From Romanomermis culicivorax (lineage: Eukaryota > Nematoda > Enoplea > Mermithida > Mermithidae): a stretch of 64,000 bases of DNA. Made by a program: the position numbers and the translations under genes. The DNA lies in contig CAWUHX010000035.1 of the NCBI GenBank assembly GCA_963922205.1, positions 496,001 to 560,000 on the forward strand. Direction: 5' to 3'. The notes beneath the pieces were generated by a model. It saw only the letters and a list, made by a program, of their open reading frames with translations, did not search any database and had not been told where the DNA came from. This document shows positions 44,399-57,295 of the stretch, piece after piece (position 1 is the first letter of the stretch; the number at the start of each line of letters is the position of its first letter).

Positions 44399-47300
44399 AT
44401 GGCTTTCGGGAACGTGATTTTACCAACAACCGGTAAGACTATGTCGCCTTCCAATGTGCTAGTTACCGTAAATTGTTTCAAATTCTTTTCATTTCAGCTC
44501 GTACAAAATTCACTCGATTTCTACGCACAAGTTTTCTTCTATGCTCATCTTGCTTGTGTGTGTATTTTTTCGTGGCAAGTATCGATTTTTTATCCGATTC
44601 GTTCCGACTGCTAGGAGTTAAGTGTTTGGCGGACGCGGTTTCCCGAACGAATAAAGATTTTCGTCCTTTTAGGCAAAGAAATAGCAAATATTTTCAAGTC
44701 GAATGAAATTCTAAAAAATCCGATTGCCGACGTCATGATCGGTCTATTATTTACGACTGTTCTGCATAGCTCTACAGTAACCACGATTTCTGTAGTAATG
44801 GTAAACGCTCAAGGTATACTCTGTATTCCATTAGTAGATTACGCTCAAGATTTTTTTCGAATAGACTCGGGTATATGTATTTATTATGCAATGAGATCGG
44901 AATGCAAAGAAATGCTGAAATACTCTTGCATGTGAAGAACCTGAAATGCACGTGGAAATTTTTTCTCGAAGTTTGCGATTCCTATCTTATTCAGGAGACT
45001 TCTAGAAGTAAAATATTCGTGAAAACTGTACTAAATTGATGCAACTTGATCACTGCCCGTTCGCTATGAAACATTTCAAGTTGGTGGTGTGAAGCACAGT
45101 GAACAAAGAAACCTTGAAAGCAGGCTATTCACCGATAAATTGTAGATAATTTGTGAACACCCAGTGCAGTTATCTCTGAATTTCACAGCATTGACAGTTC
45201 AGCAAGGTGTATACATTGCGATGGGTGCCAATGTGGGCACCGCAGTTACCACAATGATAGTGGCTTTGTTCGAAAGCAGTCAAAATCAAGAATTCGGCCG
45301 GGCATTTTCCGCTGCGACGATTCATTGCATTTATAATTGGATGGGGTTAATAACATTCTTCCCTATCGAATGGATAATGCAACTTAGTACAGGAAAAGGT
45401 AAACTGATTTATACGTACATATGCATTTTTGTAGAATCAGTGTTTTAGGATTTTTAAACTGGTTTAGTCAATGGTTGGTGGGCAATGTAGCTCAGTTGAA
45501 TAGTTCGAGTAAATTCCAGTACGATCTCATAGGGAAAATCGTCGATCCTTTCACCACACGTATCATGCAAGTACAATGATCCACTATTAACCAGTCCTGT
45601 GGTCTACAGTAATTTCTATGATCAGGTCGACAATGAAGTGATTTCAGAACTTTTGCAAGGCAAGAACGTCAGCAGGACTATAAGAAAAGAGCTTTGTGTG
45701 TACGGAAACGGTACCGCATACAAATGTACAGTGCCAGAACTGGCCGTAAAAACACGTTTGAAATCTTGCGTGCTTTTAGGCTCTTTCCTTTTGAATATCA
45801 ATTTATCGGACAAAACGTTAGGTGGAATATTGCTCGTTGCAGCTCTTATCATATTGGTTTGCTGTATGGTCGGAAATATCAAAGTTCTGAGTGAACTTCT
45901 GGGTGGTCACGTGCAAACGACGGTGAAAAAGCTGTTGAATTTCCAGGTGAGCACCTTGACCCTATTTGTTCTTTTCAACTACATTATAAACTCCGTTTCA
46001 TACTCAAACAAGCCTCAGTATACAAGAAATGCAAATGAAACTGCGGGCAGATGATGACTATGCATCGGAGGCCAGCATTTTCTTTTTTCAAGTTACAGTC
46101 CTGACTGCTACAGTCAATATGAGAAAAAAGATGGCCGCGTACACAGGTCCTTTGCTTTTGCATAACAAAATTTTTTTCTTTCCGAGGCTCATTTAAAAAA
46201 TAGACTAAAGTAAGCATTGATATTGGGTCACGATTTCTCCTAGTCGATAAAAAAGTGTATACTGCATTAATCTTGAAATGATCGGGACAGTGATCCCATG
46301 GATGTAAGTTCAAAAGGGAAAAAATAGTAAATTTTATTACTGTAATACATGAACAAAATTTATTGTCCATGAGTGGTAAACAAAACAGCTGAAAATATCT
46401 CCCGTAACTTGTTTAAACGGCCAAAATTTTTCCTGTAACACTTAGGTGTCAGGCACTGTTCTATCCAAATCGAAAGTGTATAAATAGCGTAGTAATTCGA
46501 TGATTCTGACGTTCCTATTGTGTACGAAATAATTCCGCGTTTTTTCTATGGCATAACTTTTCCACACCCCGAAAATTGCGTGTCAAATATAGCTTAATTT
46601 TTCGGTTATCGCTGGATCTATCATTTCAAAGTAAATGGACTATAATAACTGCGACATTCGAGGATTTGTTTCCAAAATTAATGAACGGATCAAGACCATA
46701 CATGTTCTTGGTGGTTCAGGGCTTGACTTCACACGGACTACCCAGCTTACTCTGTGCGAGTGTCTGGCTGACTCCCCGATGATTTCGCCCAAGAATTTTT
46801 ACATAGAGCATAAGCATCATTGAGCTTTCAATCGTAACACGACGTATAAAATTTTCAAGCAAAAATATTAATCAAAAACTTATTGACTAAAAAGCCCAAT
46901 TTAGAAGTGTATCGCTGATTGTCTGCCGATTGAATCGTAGGAATCGACGACAGTCACCGACTGTCGTCGATTGTCGGCGACAAAAATCCCAGGGTTTTTC
47001 ACTTCTGAATTGGGCCCAAATCATAAAGTCTTGGAAACCGTTCACATAAACAACCACATGGCAAATGATTGACCACCTGCTATATATAACGTGATGCGAC
47101 ACATTTATTGCATGTGTACATCTTGCGGTGGTATAAAAATTGTTCATCTATTTCCCATAGAGCCTTACGTCGTATGCTGAAACCTAGCTTGTGCTTAATC
47201 TACCCTATAACATATATATTTTTGCACAATTAGCAGATGGTTGATATGCTTAGAGTCTAGATGATGATGCTTTGTAACAGGTGTTTCATAAGTAATTGGG

Positions 47301-50300
47301 AAGGCTTGATCATGACTTTCTGGACATCGATTTGCTTCTGTATAATCCTGTTTTTCAATAATTATAGAAAATTATCATAATTAATGTTCTATTATAATAA
47401 TGGCTGGAGCCCGTTTATCACTTGAATAAAAAATAAAATGTGTTCACCTATACTCAATTTCGAACAGAACAATGCAAAGCAAGTAGTCTGAGATTAGTCT
47501 TGCGACAAAATCGATCAAACCTAATACTGTTTTGAGCTTCAATAGGAACTCTGATGAAACAGGGAGAGTGGTAGACCTGTTAGGATTGGCCGACTCACCA
47601 TCACACGTTCTGCAGAAAATATTGAATTTGGTTCTTGCTGAATTCACTGAACAGACAGAAACCTCCATTCAGAAAGCTGCTGCTCATTTACATATTGATC
47701 AAATAGCTATTCAAAGAATTGTGAAGGAACATGAATTAAAGGCCTATTGCGCCACATTGGTTCATAGCTTACCGGAAGATGATTATGGTCATCATATGGA
47801 TATTTGAAAAACTGAACCTTGTTGCTTGAAAAACTGAACCAGCTTTGGAGGATAAAGTTTTTTGGTCAGATGAGTCCGATTTTCATTTGGACGGCCATGT
47901 AAATCGGCACAATTGCATTTACTGGCTCGGGAGAATTCACACAAATTAATCGAATTGATCCTTAGGTCTTCCAGACTTCGCATTTGGGTCGGGATATGTT
48001 CCGCTGGAATTTTTGGTACTTATTTTTTGATAACACCATGATAATTTCGAAGTTACTTGGCTGCGTTTGTGGCCCAATATTCCACATTAATTGATGGACC
48101 ATGTGGTTCATTCGTGATGGGGCTCCAGCCCATTACTGTGGAAATGGTCACAAGTGGCTGGACTTAAAGTTCCCAAATTGATGGCTAGGTCGTCGAGGAC
48201 CAATTGAATGGCCACCATATTCCCGTGCTTTGAACCCCTCAAATTCTTTCATTTGGAAAGTTTTGAAAGAAATAGCATTTGAGAGACATCGAACGGACCT
48301 TATTGAATTGCGCCAGTTTATCACTGAAGGCTTAGCTGAAATCTAGTCAGAGTTATGTGCAAAAGCTTGCCGTTCAGTTCACTCTCGCTTATGACATTGC
48401 ATTGCATGGCATAAAATAGCATTCAAGTCGAATGACATTGAGATATGATAATGTTCGCCATATTTCTGTACGTTATTATGCTACAGTAATCCAAATATAA
48501 TTTGCTTTGAAATAAATAATTGGCTTTGCGACATGAAGAAAACCTTCTCAATTACTAATGAAACACCCATTATATATTAAGACACTATTTCTCACAGACC
48601 TTCCCCATAATAAGTTAAAACTTAATCTTATCCCAAGATAAGAAAGTTTGGGTAGTTTCGTGCGCTGAGTTTCGTGGTATCATTGCTTTTGCTTGAAAAC
48701 CAAAATTCACACCGCTACAGTATCCCAAAGTTTGAAAATTGATGTACTATTGGCGTTGATATTTCAGTGGTCTTGCCAGTCAAGCGATATTTCAGGATCG
48801 GATTGATCTCATTCGATAAATAAAAATTCATTTTACACAAAAGAGAATAACATATCTTTTGATGTAAAATTAATTGCATATTAGACTTTTTCAGACAGCT
48901 TAAAGTGTCGAAAATGAACCATCAAAATTGAAAAAATGTTGCAATTTTTATATTTTTGTTAAATTATTTGCATCGGCATACTAACGATTTTTTTTAATTT
49001 AGAAAGATTAGACACAAAAAAATATCAAATAATCGAGCCGATTAAAGGATTGCATTTATTTTCAATTAGAAAATTGTACTTATTTCTTAGTCCGGCGCGA
49101 AGCGTCGGAAAAATTTTTGGATTTTCACTATCTAAAACGCTGGAAAATGAACCTTCACAACGTTGAGAAATAAGCGCCGGAAAAATTTTCAGGTTATTAT
49201 ATTCTAAAACGCTAGAAATTGAATCTCTGCAACAAATATCCCTGAATAGAAGCTCTAAAATTAAAGTCCAGAATGACGACTTCAATCTTCGTCGTCTATA
49301 AATGCGAAAGTTCATGTTGGAAACGTTTGGAAAATTCCAAGGCCCGAGAGAGAAAATTGATAGAATCGATAAAAAATCTCAATTTTCGGCGAAATACTGA
49401 CTGTTATTGATTACAAAATGAGACGAGACGAGGTCTTTCGATTGATAGAAACTGTTGACGGTTAATTAGTAAGTGGAAGGAGATATGCTAACGCCCACGC
49501 CTGACAGAATATAATTATTACTACCCATGATCGGCGCGAAGCGCTGGAAAATTTTGACATTTTGACCTTCTAAAGTTCACCAAAATGCACCTTTTCGGTT
49601 TTTAATTCCTTTTGAGCCATAATTTTAATAATTTTCATTTTTGGAACTTGAGTTCTGGGGGAGGCCCTCCCGCCCCCCTGTGTCCGCCACTGGCTGTGAA
49701 GAAGGCATACTTCGGGAAATTACTCAGAAATCATTGCCTTTTCAGGTGAACCTTGTCTACTCCTTATGATAAATTTATTATCTGAATCGAAAACTTTGAA
49801 TATTCTAATCAAATTTCAGAAATCGAGTGATTCTTTGAAATCCATTCACAAGTGAATGGCAAGAGATATTCGGATGCTCTTTGCTGCATTGAAAAGGCAA
49901 TGCAATCTACTATCACTTGGTCAATTTTTGTATGGCTGACATCACGTGGTGTGAAACAGAGCGCCTCCAACTATAGAACATTTTCTCACAGCTTAACATA
50001 GGCCAGAGTCAGCCAGCCGACATTTTATTTTGTAACATTAAACTCCCAGCTTCGATTTTTTTCAATCAAATTCCTTGAGAGAGGAACTTTTGTTGCATCT
50101 CTTTTGAGGCATCCTGTTGCACAACCATTGTAACTAGATCGATGAGATTTTAACACTGATTGGACTTACATCTTTTCTTTTTATTCGTCAAATCTGTACG
50201 TTTCCAATTTTTCTGCATCTCGTTGATGGCATTTAGCGGAATTAATCAGCATTTTGGTACTAACTTCAGGATGCGCAGATCTCAAAAGTTGCCAAAAATA

Positions 50301-53300
50301 GCTCCCAAAAAGGTACATTAATCTAATTGAAATTCTATCACAATAATGTTGAACATCAGTGACCACAGATATGCAGAGAAAATTCTGCGTCATCCTATGG
50401 GAGGATGCCCAAGTAAGGCTTCAAATGACTTTTTTCGTTTTATTTCGAATTACTTTTTTGTAGTTTAAAACAGCATAAAAAGTGTAAATTAAGGAATTGA
50501 AAATTCTTCTTCATATCTGAATATGGAGCATTGTCTTCTGCATGTAATGAATATTTGGGTACAAAGTAACACTGAGAATTCTGAGCTGTGATATTTCGAA
50601 ACACGTATACAGACTGAAAATGCCAGAAAATAAAAATTGCAAATTTTGGAGTACTGTAGCCATACTCAGCGTCTTAAACTAATCAAAGTATATCATTTTC
50701 AGGTATTTCAACTTTCAACTAATCATAGGTCGATTTAACAGAAGGTCGAATCTCTGGGAAATTGTATCTTAAAGTGTATGGGTGTATGGTAAAATCTCTG
50801 ACAACATTTACCCTGGAGGTGTCTACCTAGCAATCGCTACCTTTTCACATATGTCCCCTGACTCCTAGCAGACGAATAGCCGAGACTATAGTAAAAATGT
50901 GAAATTAGTGAATTTTGTACTTTTATTGTGATGTTTTGATCATATTCCAAAATTATTCACAAATTTCATATACAGTATCTTTGAATAATGTCATTTTTAT
51001 CAAAAATCCTAATAAGATTATCCTATACAAGGATAAAATTTCTGTTTGTTTTAGACACATTCCTGATCCATCGGTTGCTCCCTAATGAACGATAAATGGA
51101 AAATTTTGTAAAACAATTTTACTGAGAACCGTAATTTTACTCTTATACAAATTGGATAATTGCAGTGCAGGAGCCCGGAGTGCAATGCTTTGTCCGTTCA
51201 ATCTCCATTGATAGTACGTATTTTACAGTAAGGCTTATATAATAATATTCAACATTGCTGATGATCGCTTACTAATCAAGTAATAATGTAAAAATTGACA
51301 CCAAATGGCTATAATTAAAAAATATGGGCGACTCTTCAACACACTCATTCAGAATTTGGTAGAATAACTACGACAACAATCTTTCAGAAATCTATGTTTG
51401 ATGTGCATAGTCATTGATAAGTACAGCAAGGTTGATAACAAAAAACTTACAAATGCATATGTTTGTTTACTAAGTTTATGTTTTGCTTTGACGAATTCTT
51501 TGTTGCAACATGACTAAAAAAATTGCACAATCCAGATGAAAGTTTTTTTATTCTAAAATTTTGCATTTATAACAAACAAAAGACGCGAAACATAACATGA
51601 GAGCTAGAAACTGAGCTTCAAAATTGAAAACATTTTTACCGTTTATCCGAATTTCTAAAGCAATATTTTGCTCCTTACAGGTCGAGTGGACCAAGTCTTT
51701 TTTCTTCGAATATTACTCGTGTCATTAGTTTCTGATTGTGAGATTGAACTTTTCCATAAGTTCCGCAGATATTTTACGGCATTATCACAATTCGAAAACT
51801 ATCTTCAATCCGCTTCCACATTTTGCAATACAAAAAAAATTTTCTTCGAAGTCTTCTCCTGAGCTTTGAATTTTCAACGCATAAAGAGCTCAAGGAGTAA
51901 AAAGAAAACTTTTAGTAAGCTGTAAGCGCACTCTTTTAATTTCCTGTACCACTGAATTGGGACAACTTTTTAAAATGAATAACTCATCAACATTGGAAGA
52001 AGCAGCGTCCGTGGCTTTCATATCCGTTTTCAGAAGAGTTCAAGAAAAACAAACTGAGCGTTACAGTAGCACGGCAGCCCTCGTGTTGTATGTCCTAGAA
52101 TTATCTAGCCCAGCTGTTTTTGCTACGGCACTACTTAGGGGTCCCTAAACAACGGCACTACTTAGGGGTCCCTAAACACTGAAGCATGGAAGCTCAAGAT
52201 CTAGCCTTGAATTCCCAGTGATTTTTCTGTAAGATGCCATTCTATGTTTGGATTGTTTACCTGCATCATTCGTTCTTTTCGTTCGTTTGCAACACCTGTT
52301 AAATCTAAAAGTGAATTCTAGTTGTGAGTTTGTCGCCCTGTTTGCTGCACCATGGTGCCAGTATATTACTTGTCACTTCAGCTTCCAGGTCACTTGTCGT
52401 TTCTCACCAGTTACACATGCATCATTTTCGGAGCCACTGTTGCGTTCGTCATTCAAAGCAGCTCGATTTTCGTGGCCACATTAGTTCCTCTGGTAGCCAT
52501 GGATGTCATAGAATTAGAACGATTCTGGGTTTTCGAAGTTGGCGCCGATGTTGGCACAGCATGTAATGTTCAAAAAAATTATTTCATGCTCGTATATGGG
52601 ACTTATATGCTTGGTCTGATCGAGTGTCTAAAAGAATGTAGTGAAAATTTTTAGATTCAGTCAGTGGAGATTTTCAGATGCACTTCATTGTACAAAATCT
52701 AACATGAAAAACTTTAGTTTACTCATTCAAACGTTCCACATCGAATGATGTATGGAATAGTCTACCCCAATATGTTATCACTACTTCAAATATTGATGCC
52801 TTTTAAATTAGAGTGATAAAATCATAAGAGTTTGATTTCAGGCAATAATATTGCCTATAAGCTCATCATTATTATGCTGTATTATTTATGTGCTCCCGTT
52901 CGTAATTAGCGATAAAACGTTTTTGCAAGAATCAATTATTTTCAGGCGTTTCGGTTCTGGCCGCCCTGTCCACCGACACTTTTGTGGCGCCCCTGCAGCT
53001 GGCACTCTGCCATTTCTTGTTCAATATCCTCAGCATACCTTTGTTCTACAGTTTTCCTAGGATTCGACGATTACCCTTGACGCTTTCAGCCTTCATCGGT
53101 CGCACGACGTCCAAATACAAATGGTTCGCAGTGGTTTTTATGCTTTTTGTATTCCTGTTAGGCCCTTTGACCTTATTGGCATTGTCTATTGCCGGCACCG
53201 AATACGTGGTCACGTTCGTGGCTTTGTTTATTATTTCCCTAATTGTATGGATATTATTGAAAACTATACACGAACGAAGGCCGGATTTTCTACCAGAATT

Positions 53301-53454
53301 TACCCAAAATTGGAACTTTTTACCTAAATTTATGCGGAGTTTGCGATTTTGGGACGAACTTTTTACGAAATTTTTAACCAGAAGTAGAAAAGCAAATGAA
53401 ACTTCAGGAAGTGCCAATGAAAAGAAGAAATCGGACGAAGAATCGAGAGTATGA
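44399..53454 (+). CDS. Sodium-dependent phosphate cotransporter, SLC34 family (8 exons)
   Basis: Exons that keep phase throughout: 44399-44432, 44498-44623, 44673-44813, 45189-45398, 45449-45570, 45626-45946, 52382-52562, 52946-53454; predicted 547 aa. SLC34 proteins import phosphate with sodium across the plasma membrane. Both inverted halves are recognisable. The first has [11 protein letters not shown] (usual QSSS replaced by HSST) followed by [14 protein letters not shown]. The second has FVIQSSS followed by GADVGTA. Between them lies an extracellular-type loop with NVS and NGT glycosylation sites and two cysteines. [15 protein letters not shown] and LPKFMRSL match the C-terminal family blocks. 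The junction 44623/44673 is the least certain. A TTTTTTGCAG at 44384-44393 just before the ATG may be a cis or trans splice acceptor. Length is slightly shorter than vertebrate members. Confidence 0.88.
46050..46208 (+). repeat. MITE family B copy
   Basis: GATGATGACTATGCATCGG, CCTGACTGCTACAGTCAAT and CTTTCCGAGGCTCATTTAAAAAATAGAC match the copies at 37.1 and 55.4 kb. Confidence 0.55.
46894..47016. mobile_element. 123-bp palindromic MITE
   Basis: GCCCAATTTAGAAGTG at the left pairs with CACTTCTGAATTGGGC at the right. A central hairpin CGACGACAGTC/GACTGTCGTCG and repeated ATTGTCTGCCGA/TTGTCGGCGAC words fill it. Confidence 0.75.
47276..48570 (+). mobile_element. Mariner-like DNA transposon, inactive
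   Basis: Terminal inverted repeats: GGTGTTTCATAAGTAATTGGGAAGG on the left, and on the right the inverse of GGGTGTTTCATTAGTAATTGAGAAGG. About 1.3 kb, the usual size for mariner. A TA lies near both ends. Confidence 0.8.
47532..48400 (+). pseudogene. Mariner-like transposase, broken
   Basis: The N-terminal 91 codons give a helix-turn-helix region ([20 protein letters not shown]). After a stop, [20 protein letters not shown] gives the central catalytic block, and further on RDGAPAHY and [12 protein letters not shown] are visible. The expected third catalytic Asp (in the usual SPDL motif) reads SRAL here. Several frameshifts and stops make it a pseudogene. It lies on the same strand as the host SLC34 gene, inside its intron. 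Confidence 0.85.
49655..49692. repeat. Solitary transposon end, hAT-like terminus
   Basis: CCCCCCTGTGTCCGCCACTG closes a GC-rich stretch. Its reverse complement, CAGTGGCGGACACAGGGGGG, resembles widespread DNA-transposon termini. No partner end was found upstream; 49080-49560 contains related GGCGCGAAGCGC words twice. Confidence 0.45.
52124..52176. repeat. 27-bp tandem duplication
   Basis: CGGCACTACTTAGGGGTCCCTAAACA occurs twice in a row inside the large SLC34 intron, with the inner palindrome TAGGGGTCCCTA. Confidence 0.8.
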
Positions 53455-53514
53455 TTTCTATTTTTCGAATTGAAGTTGTTCGCCCATTTTTGTTACAGAA
53501 ACGAAAAACCTTTT

Positions 53515-53705
53515 TGTATAGTCTATTTCTTTTGAAATGCTTGTAAATAATATAAATGGAAAGCAGTAACTTTATCTTTTTTCAAATTTCTGTCACATCC
53601 GACTGAAAATTTGCGAACATTGTCGACTATTGTCTGTTTTTCTTGAAATGCTTTAGGAGTGGAAAGCAAGTACTATCTCACATGTTGATTATTTTGTTCA
53701 AAATC
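53515..53705 (+). repeat. Two MITE family A fragments
   Basis: TATAGTCTATTTCTTTTGAAATGCTTG at 53517 and CTATTGTCTGTTTTTCTTGAAATGC at 53627, each followed by the GGAAAGCA word. Right halves are missing. They lie just after the SLC34 stop codon. Confidence 0.6.
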
Positions 53706-54744
53706 ATATGCCGCTCAGTCACTAAAGTTTTGTTAAAGTACTGTGAACGCATTAAAATAAATTTCAGTGAAGCGCATTATACTTTAAATCATTCTCCGAA
53801 ACAGCGTCTGATTTCTCATTCGAATAAAATTTAGCAATTTCGTAGAAAATCGTAAAGAGAACTCAGTGATGAGAGTATTAACTAACGTTTAGATAGTCAA
53901 AAAAGTCTGACACACAGCCGTCTTCTGAAAGGTTAACAAAAATAGAGAAAAAATTAACCGTCATTCAAATTTCAAAATGCATATTTTCCGGAAGATTTTA
54001 CGGACTATTAGGTAGATTAGGGTCAAAACTAGGGATTTTCTTTTTCATTTATGTAAACGTGTTTTCTGTTTCATTACATTACGTCCTTCTTTCAGTATAG
54101 GCTTATTTCTGTTTCATTTAATCGTCTCTCTGCATTTTCTTTTCCGTTTGATTATTGTGCTTCTTTTTCCGAGTAACTACAGACCTTGACGTGATCAAAA
54201 TTTTGACATTCTATGCAAAAAATATGTATTTAAAGACTGTAAAAAAGTACTGAAAGATATTTAAAAAGGGTGTCCCCCGGATATGCCTATAGTCCAGTAT
54301 AGAGATGTACAAAAAACAAGGTAAATGACAGAATTCGAAGCTTCCACATTCATGACGTTAATATGTAATCTTCAAAGCACCCTGTATCATAAACAAGTAA
54401 GTCTGAAGGTAAAAAACTGACTATACACCTGCTGCACTTTTGAAAGTTTTTGCTGTGCCTTTGACGCACTTGCTGCGCTTTTGAAAAGACTGCTGTTTTG
54501 ACATTGGCTGCACTTTTGATTCCCATTCGTAGTGAAGCAGGCCGGCTGAGGAAGGGTCTCCAGTTATATATTTGAATGATAGGCTCATCGGAAAAAATCA
54601 TTTTGAGACACTAATTAGGTCACTATAGTCCATACATTTCGAGAATGACAGACACAGGAGCAGAATCTACAGCTGCTCTTAAATCAACAAGTCGGTTGAG
54701 GATACTAACTTTACTGTCTGGTACACAATAACATCATCGTTGAA
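53706..54744. other. No gene recognised
   Basis: AT-rich downstream region. A minus frame at 54350-54601 includes CACTTTTGAA-type repeats (54434-54520) and no domain. Confidence 0.35.
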
Positions 54745-54990
54745 CTCTAGTTTGTTTTTCTTGAAGTGCTCCTTAGTAATAAAGTTGTGAAGCAAGTATT
54801 ATTTCAAATATTTACGATTTTCTGCGGAACCATTATAATAATATGGGGATAGAATATCGCGAGAGCACACTAGTCTATCTTTTCTCAATAAGCCCCGGAA
54901 AGAAAAAAATGCTTATGCAAATAACAGGCAACCAGCGCACGTGGCCGTCTTTTTCTCCGATTGACAGTAACAGTTAAGACTGTGACTATG
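54745..54990. repeat. MITE family A fragment joined to inverted family B copy
   Basis: CTAGTTTGTTTTTCTTGAAGTGCTCC begins the A fragment. From about 54872 CTAGTCTATCTTTTCTC and GCCCCGGAAAGAAAA begin the B copy, which ends near GACTGTAG-like sequence in inverse order to 46.05 kb. Confidence 0.5.
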
Positions 54991-55359
54991 AAAAATAAAA
55001 TGTCGGCTTGCGATGCGTGGTCATCATCAGCTTTGTTCATCCTTTAATATTTTTTTGAGAAAAAATTATACAGTAATAGATTAGTGTAAAGCATTTCGAT
55101 GACAACATCAACCTGCTGCTTGCGAAAATTTATGCTTATTAACAGAATCTACATTAAAATCGACAATATCATGAGATTGTTTGCGGAGTAATAATCACAA
55201 ACAACGGTAATATCAGAGGTGAGAATTAACGGAAACGACACATTAACAGAAAATACATTTGCTGCGTTGTGCTATAGCATTGCTTATACTCTTCAGAGTG
55301 GAAGCATAAAAAATATAGTTGATTGCACTCATTTACTCCATTCAACAAATCCGCAGACA

Positions 55360-55690
55360 AGTGATGATCATGCATCACAAGCTGACATTTCCGTTTTTCA
55401 AGTAGTCCTGACTGCTACAGTCAATCTAACAAAAAAGGTACACAATGAGCATATTTTTTCTCTTTACGAGGAGGGCATGAAAAAACAGATTACTGTGAGA
55501 TGCAGAAAAATCATTGAAAAAAGGAAAGGAATGAATACTTCCTACCTGTCCATGAAGTCTTGTGGAAAGAGGCTTCAAAGATTTCTCAAAAGCGTCATGC
55601 AGATTCAACTTGTACGATTGTTATGTTTAGATCTCTGCCTATAATCTGTTTTTTATAGAATGCTTCTGAACTGAAAAAAGTGAAAATCGT
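55360..55690 (+). repeat. MITE family B copy followed by family A end
   Basis: GATGATCATGCATCACAAGC and CCTGACTGCTACAGTCAATC match 46.05 kb; CTATAATCTGTTTTTTATAGAATGCTTC at 55639 is a family A terminus. Confidence 0.5.
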
Positions 55691-56035
55691 CGGAAAACTC
55701 GTTCACACAAAGCATTCACAGCCGAATTTTTCAACCAAAAATCTCAAAAACCAATGGAGTTCAACTAATTAACATATGTCACTCAAAGGTGATTCTTATT
55801 GATAACAGGCTGAGCACAGTGCAACAGTTTCTTTAGCAGAAGTAAACACAACCTTCAGTCACTAATTAGTTACTGGAATGACACGAGTTTGCAATCAAAG
55901 AGCAATCAGGGTCGCCCCAGATGCTTCCTGCAGGCTAACACAAAATACTAGAATTCATTAACAATGTCCGAAAAGGCCAGGGACCTACCTTGGTATGGGG
56001 TACAATAATTCAGCACCCACTTCCACTTAATGCAC

Positions 56036-56095
56036 GAGTAATAATAATAAATAATAATAAATACAAATATGTATATATATATTTATGTAAATTTG
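56036..56095. repeat. ATA/TAA microsatellite
   Basis: ATAATAATAAATAATAATAA followed by TATATATATATTTATG. Confidence 0.8.
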
Positions 56096-56139
56096 GCTAT
56101 TACTGTCGATTACCCGTTACGGGATTGACATGCACTAGA

Positions 56140-57015
56140 GGGGTATAGCCCATTGCGCCCTTTTCATATGCGCTCTTGCTAATTGCGCTGATCCAAATGC
56201 GCCACATGTTATATGCTCCATTGTCATATGCGCTATTAGCAAATGCGACATGTGTTAAATGCGCCATTTGCAAATGCGCATTGTTCATTTAGGCCATAAT
56301 TCTAATTGGACATTGAAAACATAGTATCAAATGAGAAACATAGTTATTCTTGAAGACCACACAAACTAGGCAAAAACAACATTGTAAATTATTACACAGT
56401 CACACAGGACCACACAGATAGTCACATAGCCAGAGTTGAAAATTATTAAAGTGCAATTATGTTGCATTTGGAACTCTAAAATTTTTTACACTCAAGCTAC
56501 AGTATGATCAGGGTGAAATTAATGCTATTGATTTTAAAACCAGCATAACTTATAATTTGGCTGATCTGTTGGTGTATTAAATACTGTAACTCTATGCATT
56601 TGTGTCTTGCCTATTTTGACTTTTGAACTCAAGTGGTAAGATCAGGAGTAAATGTTTAGTTTTGCTGCTTCTGAACAAGTTCGAAGTATGAAAGTACTGG
56701 GTACAGGATTATCTGATCATAGAATCATGATTAGATCATAGAATCATTTGCAATACCTAATCTGTGATTTAGATTAACTACATAAGTCTGTGAAAAATAA
56801 ACATACAGCAAACATTTTCGGCTCGGAAAAATTTTGTACAAAAAATGCTGCCCAAACAATTTCTGGAGATTGCAAAAGGCGCAATTGCAGTTGGCGCATT
56901 ATACACATGGCGCAGATGGATAGGGCACATATAAAAATGGCGCACTAGAAAATCGGCTGGCGAGGGCGCAAATGGGAAAGCGCAATTGTCATTGGCGCAT
57001 ATGGCTACCCAAGAA
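56140..57015. mobile_element. Element with inverted arrays of ATGCGC words
   Basis: The left block (56140-56290) has nine units with the word AATGCGC at a spacing of about 15-17 bases. The right block (56870-57015) has the reverse word GCGCATT at the same spacing. Outer edges GGGTATAGCCCATTGCGCC and the inverse of GGGTAGCCATATGCGCC mark terminal inverted repeats. The 580-bp interior has no recognised gene. Confidence 0.65.
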
Positions 57016-57232
57016 AGTATAATGAATGAAGAAATCATCGTGCCCAATTCACCAATTTTGTATAGATGTGAGCTACCATAAGTACATCCCCAACACGATT
57101 ATCTGCACGAATTGAGCCGATTGACTGTAAATTTTCATCCATTCAAAAGTTCGGTTAAAAATCCATATCCACCTATTTTCAGTCAAAGTAGTTGTCAGGA
57201 TTTTCTGCGGGATTTTTCAACCCATCCATGCA

Positions 57233-57295
57233 AGTAACGGAGCTCTGAGGTCTGAGGGTCGAACGCCATATTCAGGGTGGAAGGCCATCGATATG
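57233..57295. repeat. Dispersed repeat, copy 2
   Basis: Matches 23595-23660 (GTAACGGAGCTCTGAGGTCT, GGAAGGCCATCG). Confidence 0.5.

Larger units (their letters stand above)
45947..52381 (+). other. 6.4-kb intron of the SLC34 gene
   Basis: Donor GTGAGC after TTCCAG, acceptor TCACTTCAG. Other introns of this gene are about 50-380 nt, so this one has been expanded by insertions: a family B repeat, a 123-bp MITE, a mariner-like element and part of another element near 49.65 kb. From 49700 to 52120 nothing else was recognised. Confidence 0.8.

Noticed and set aside
45984-46370. 128-codon minus frame
   Set aside because: Overlaps a MITE copy and the start of the large SLC34 intron, no domain.
52248-52654. 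Several overlapping plus-strand frames
   Set aside because: Only the frame giving FVIQSSS belongs to the SLC34 exon 52382-52562; the others are shadows or run into introns.
55219-55644. 141-codon frame
   Set aside because: Its middle is a copy of MITE family B, also present at 46.05 and 37.1 kb, so the frame is by chance.
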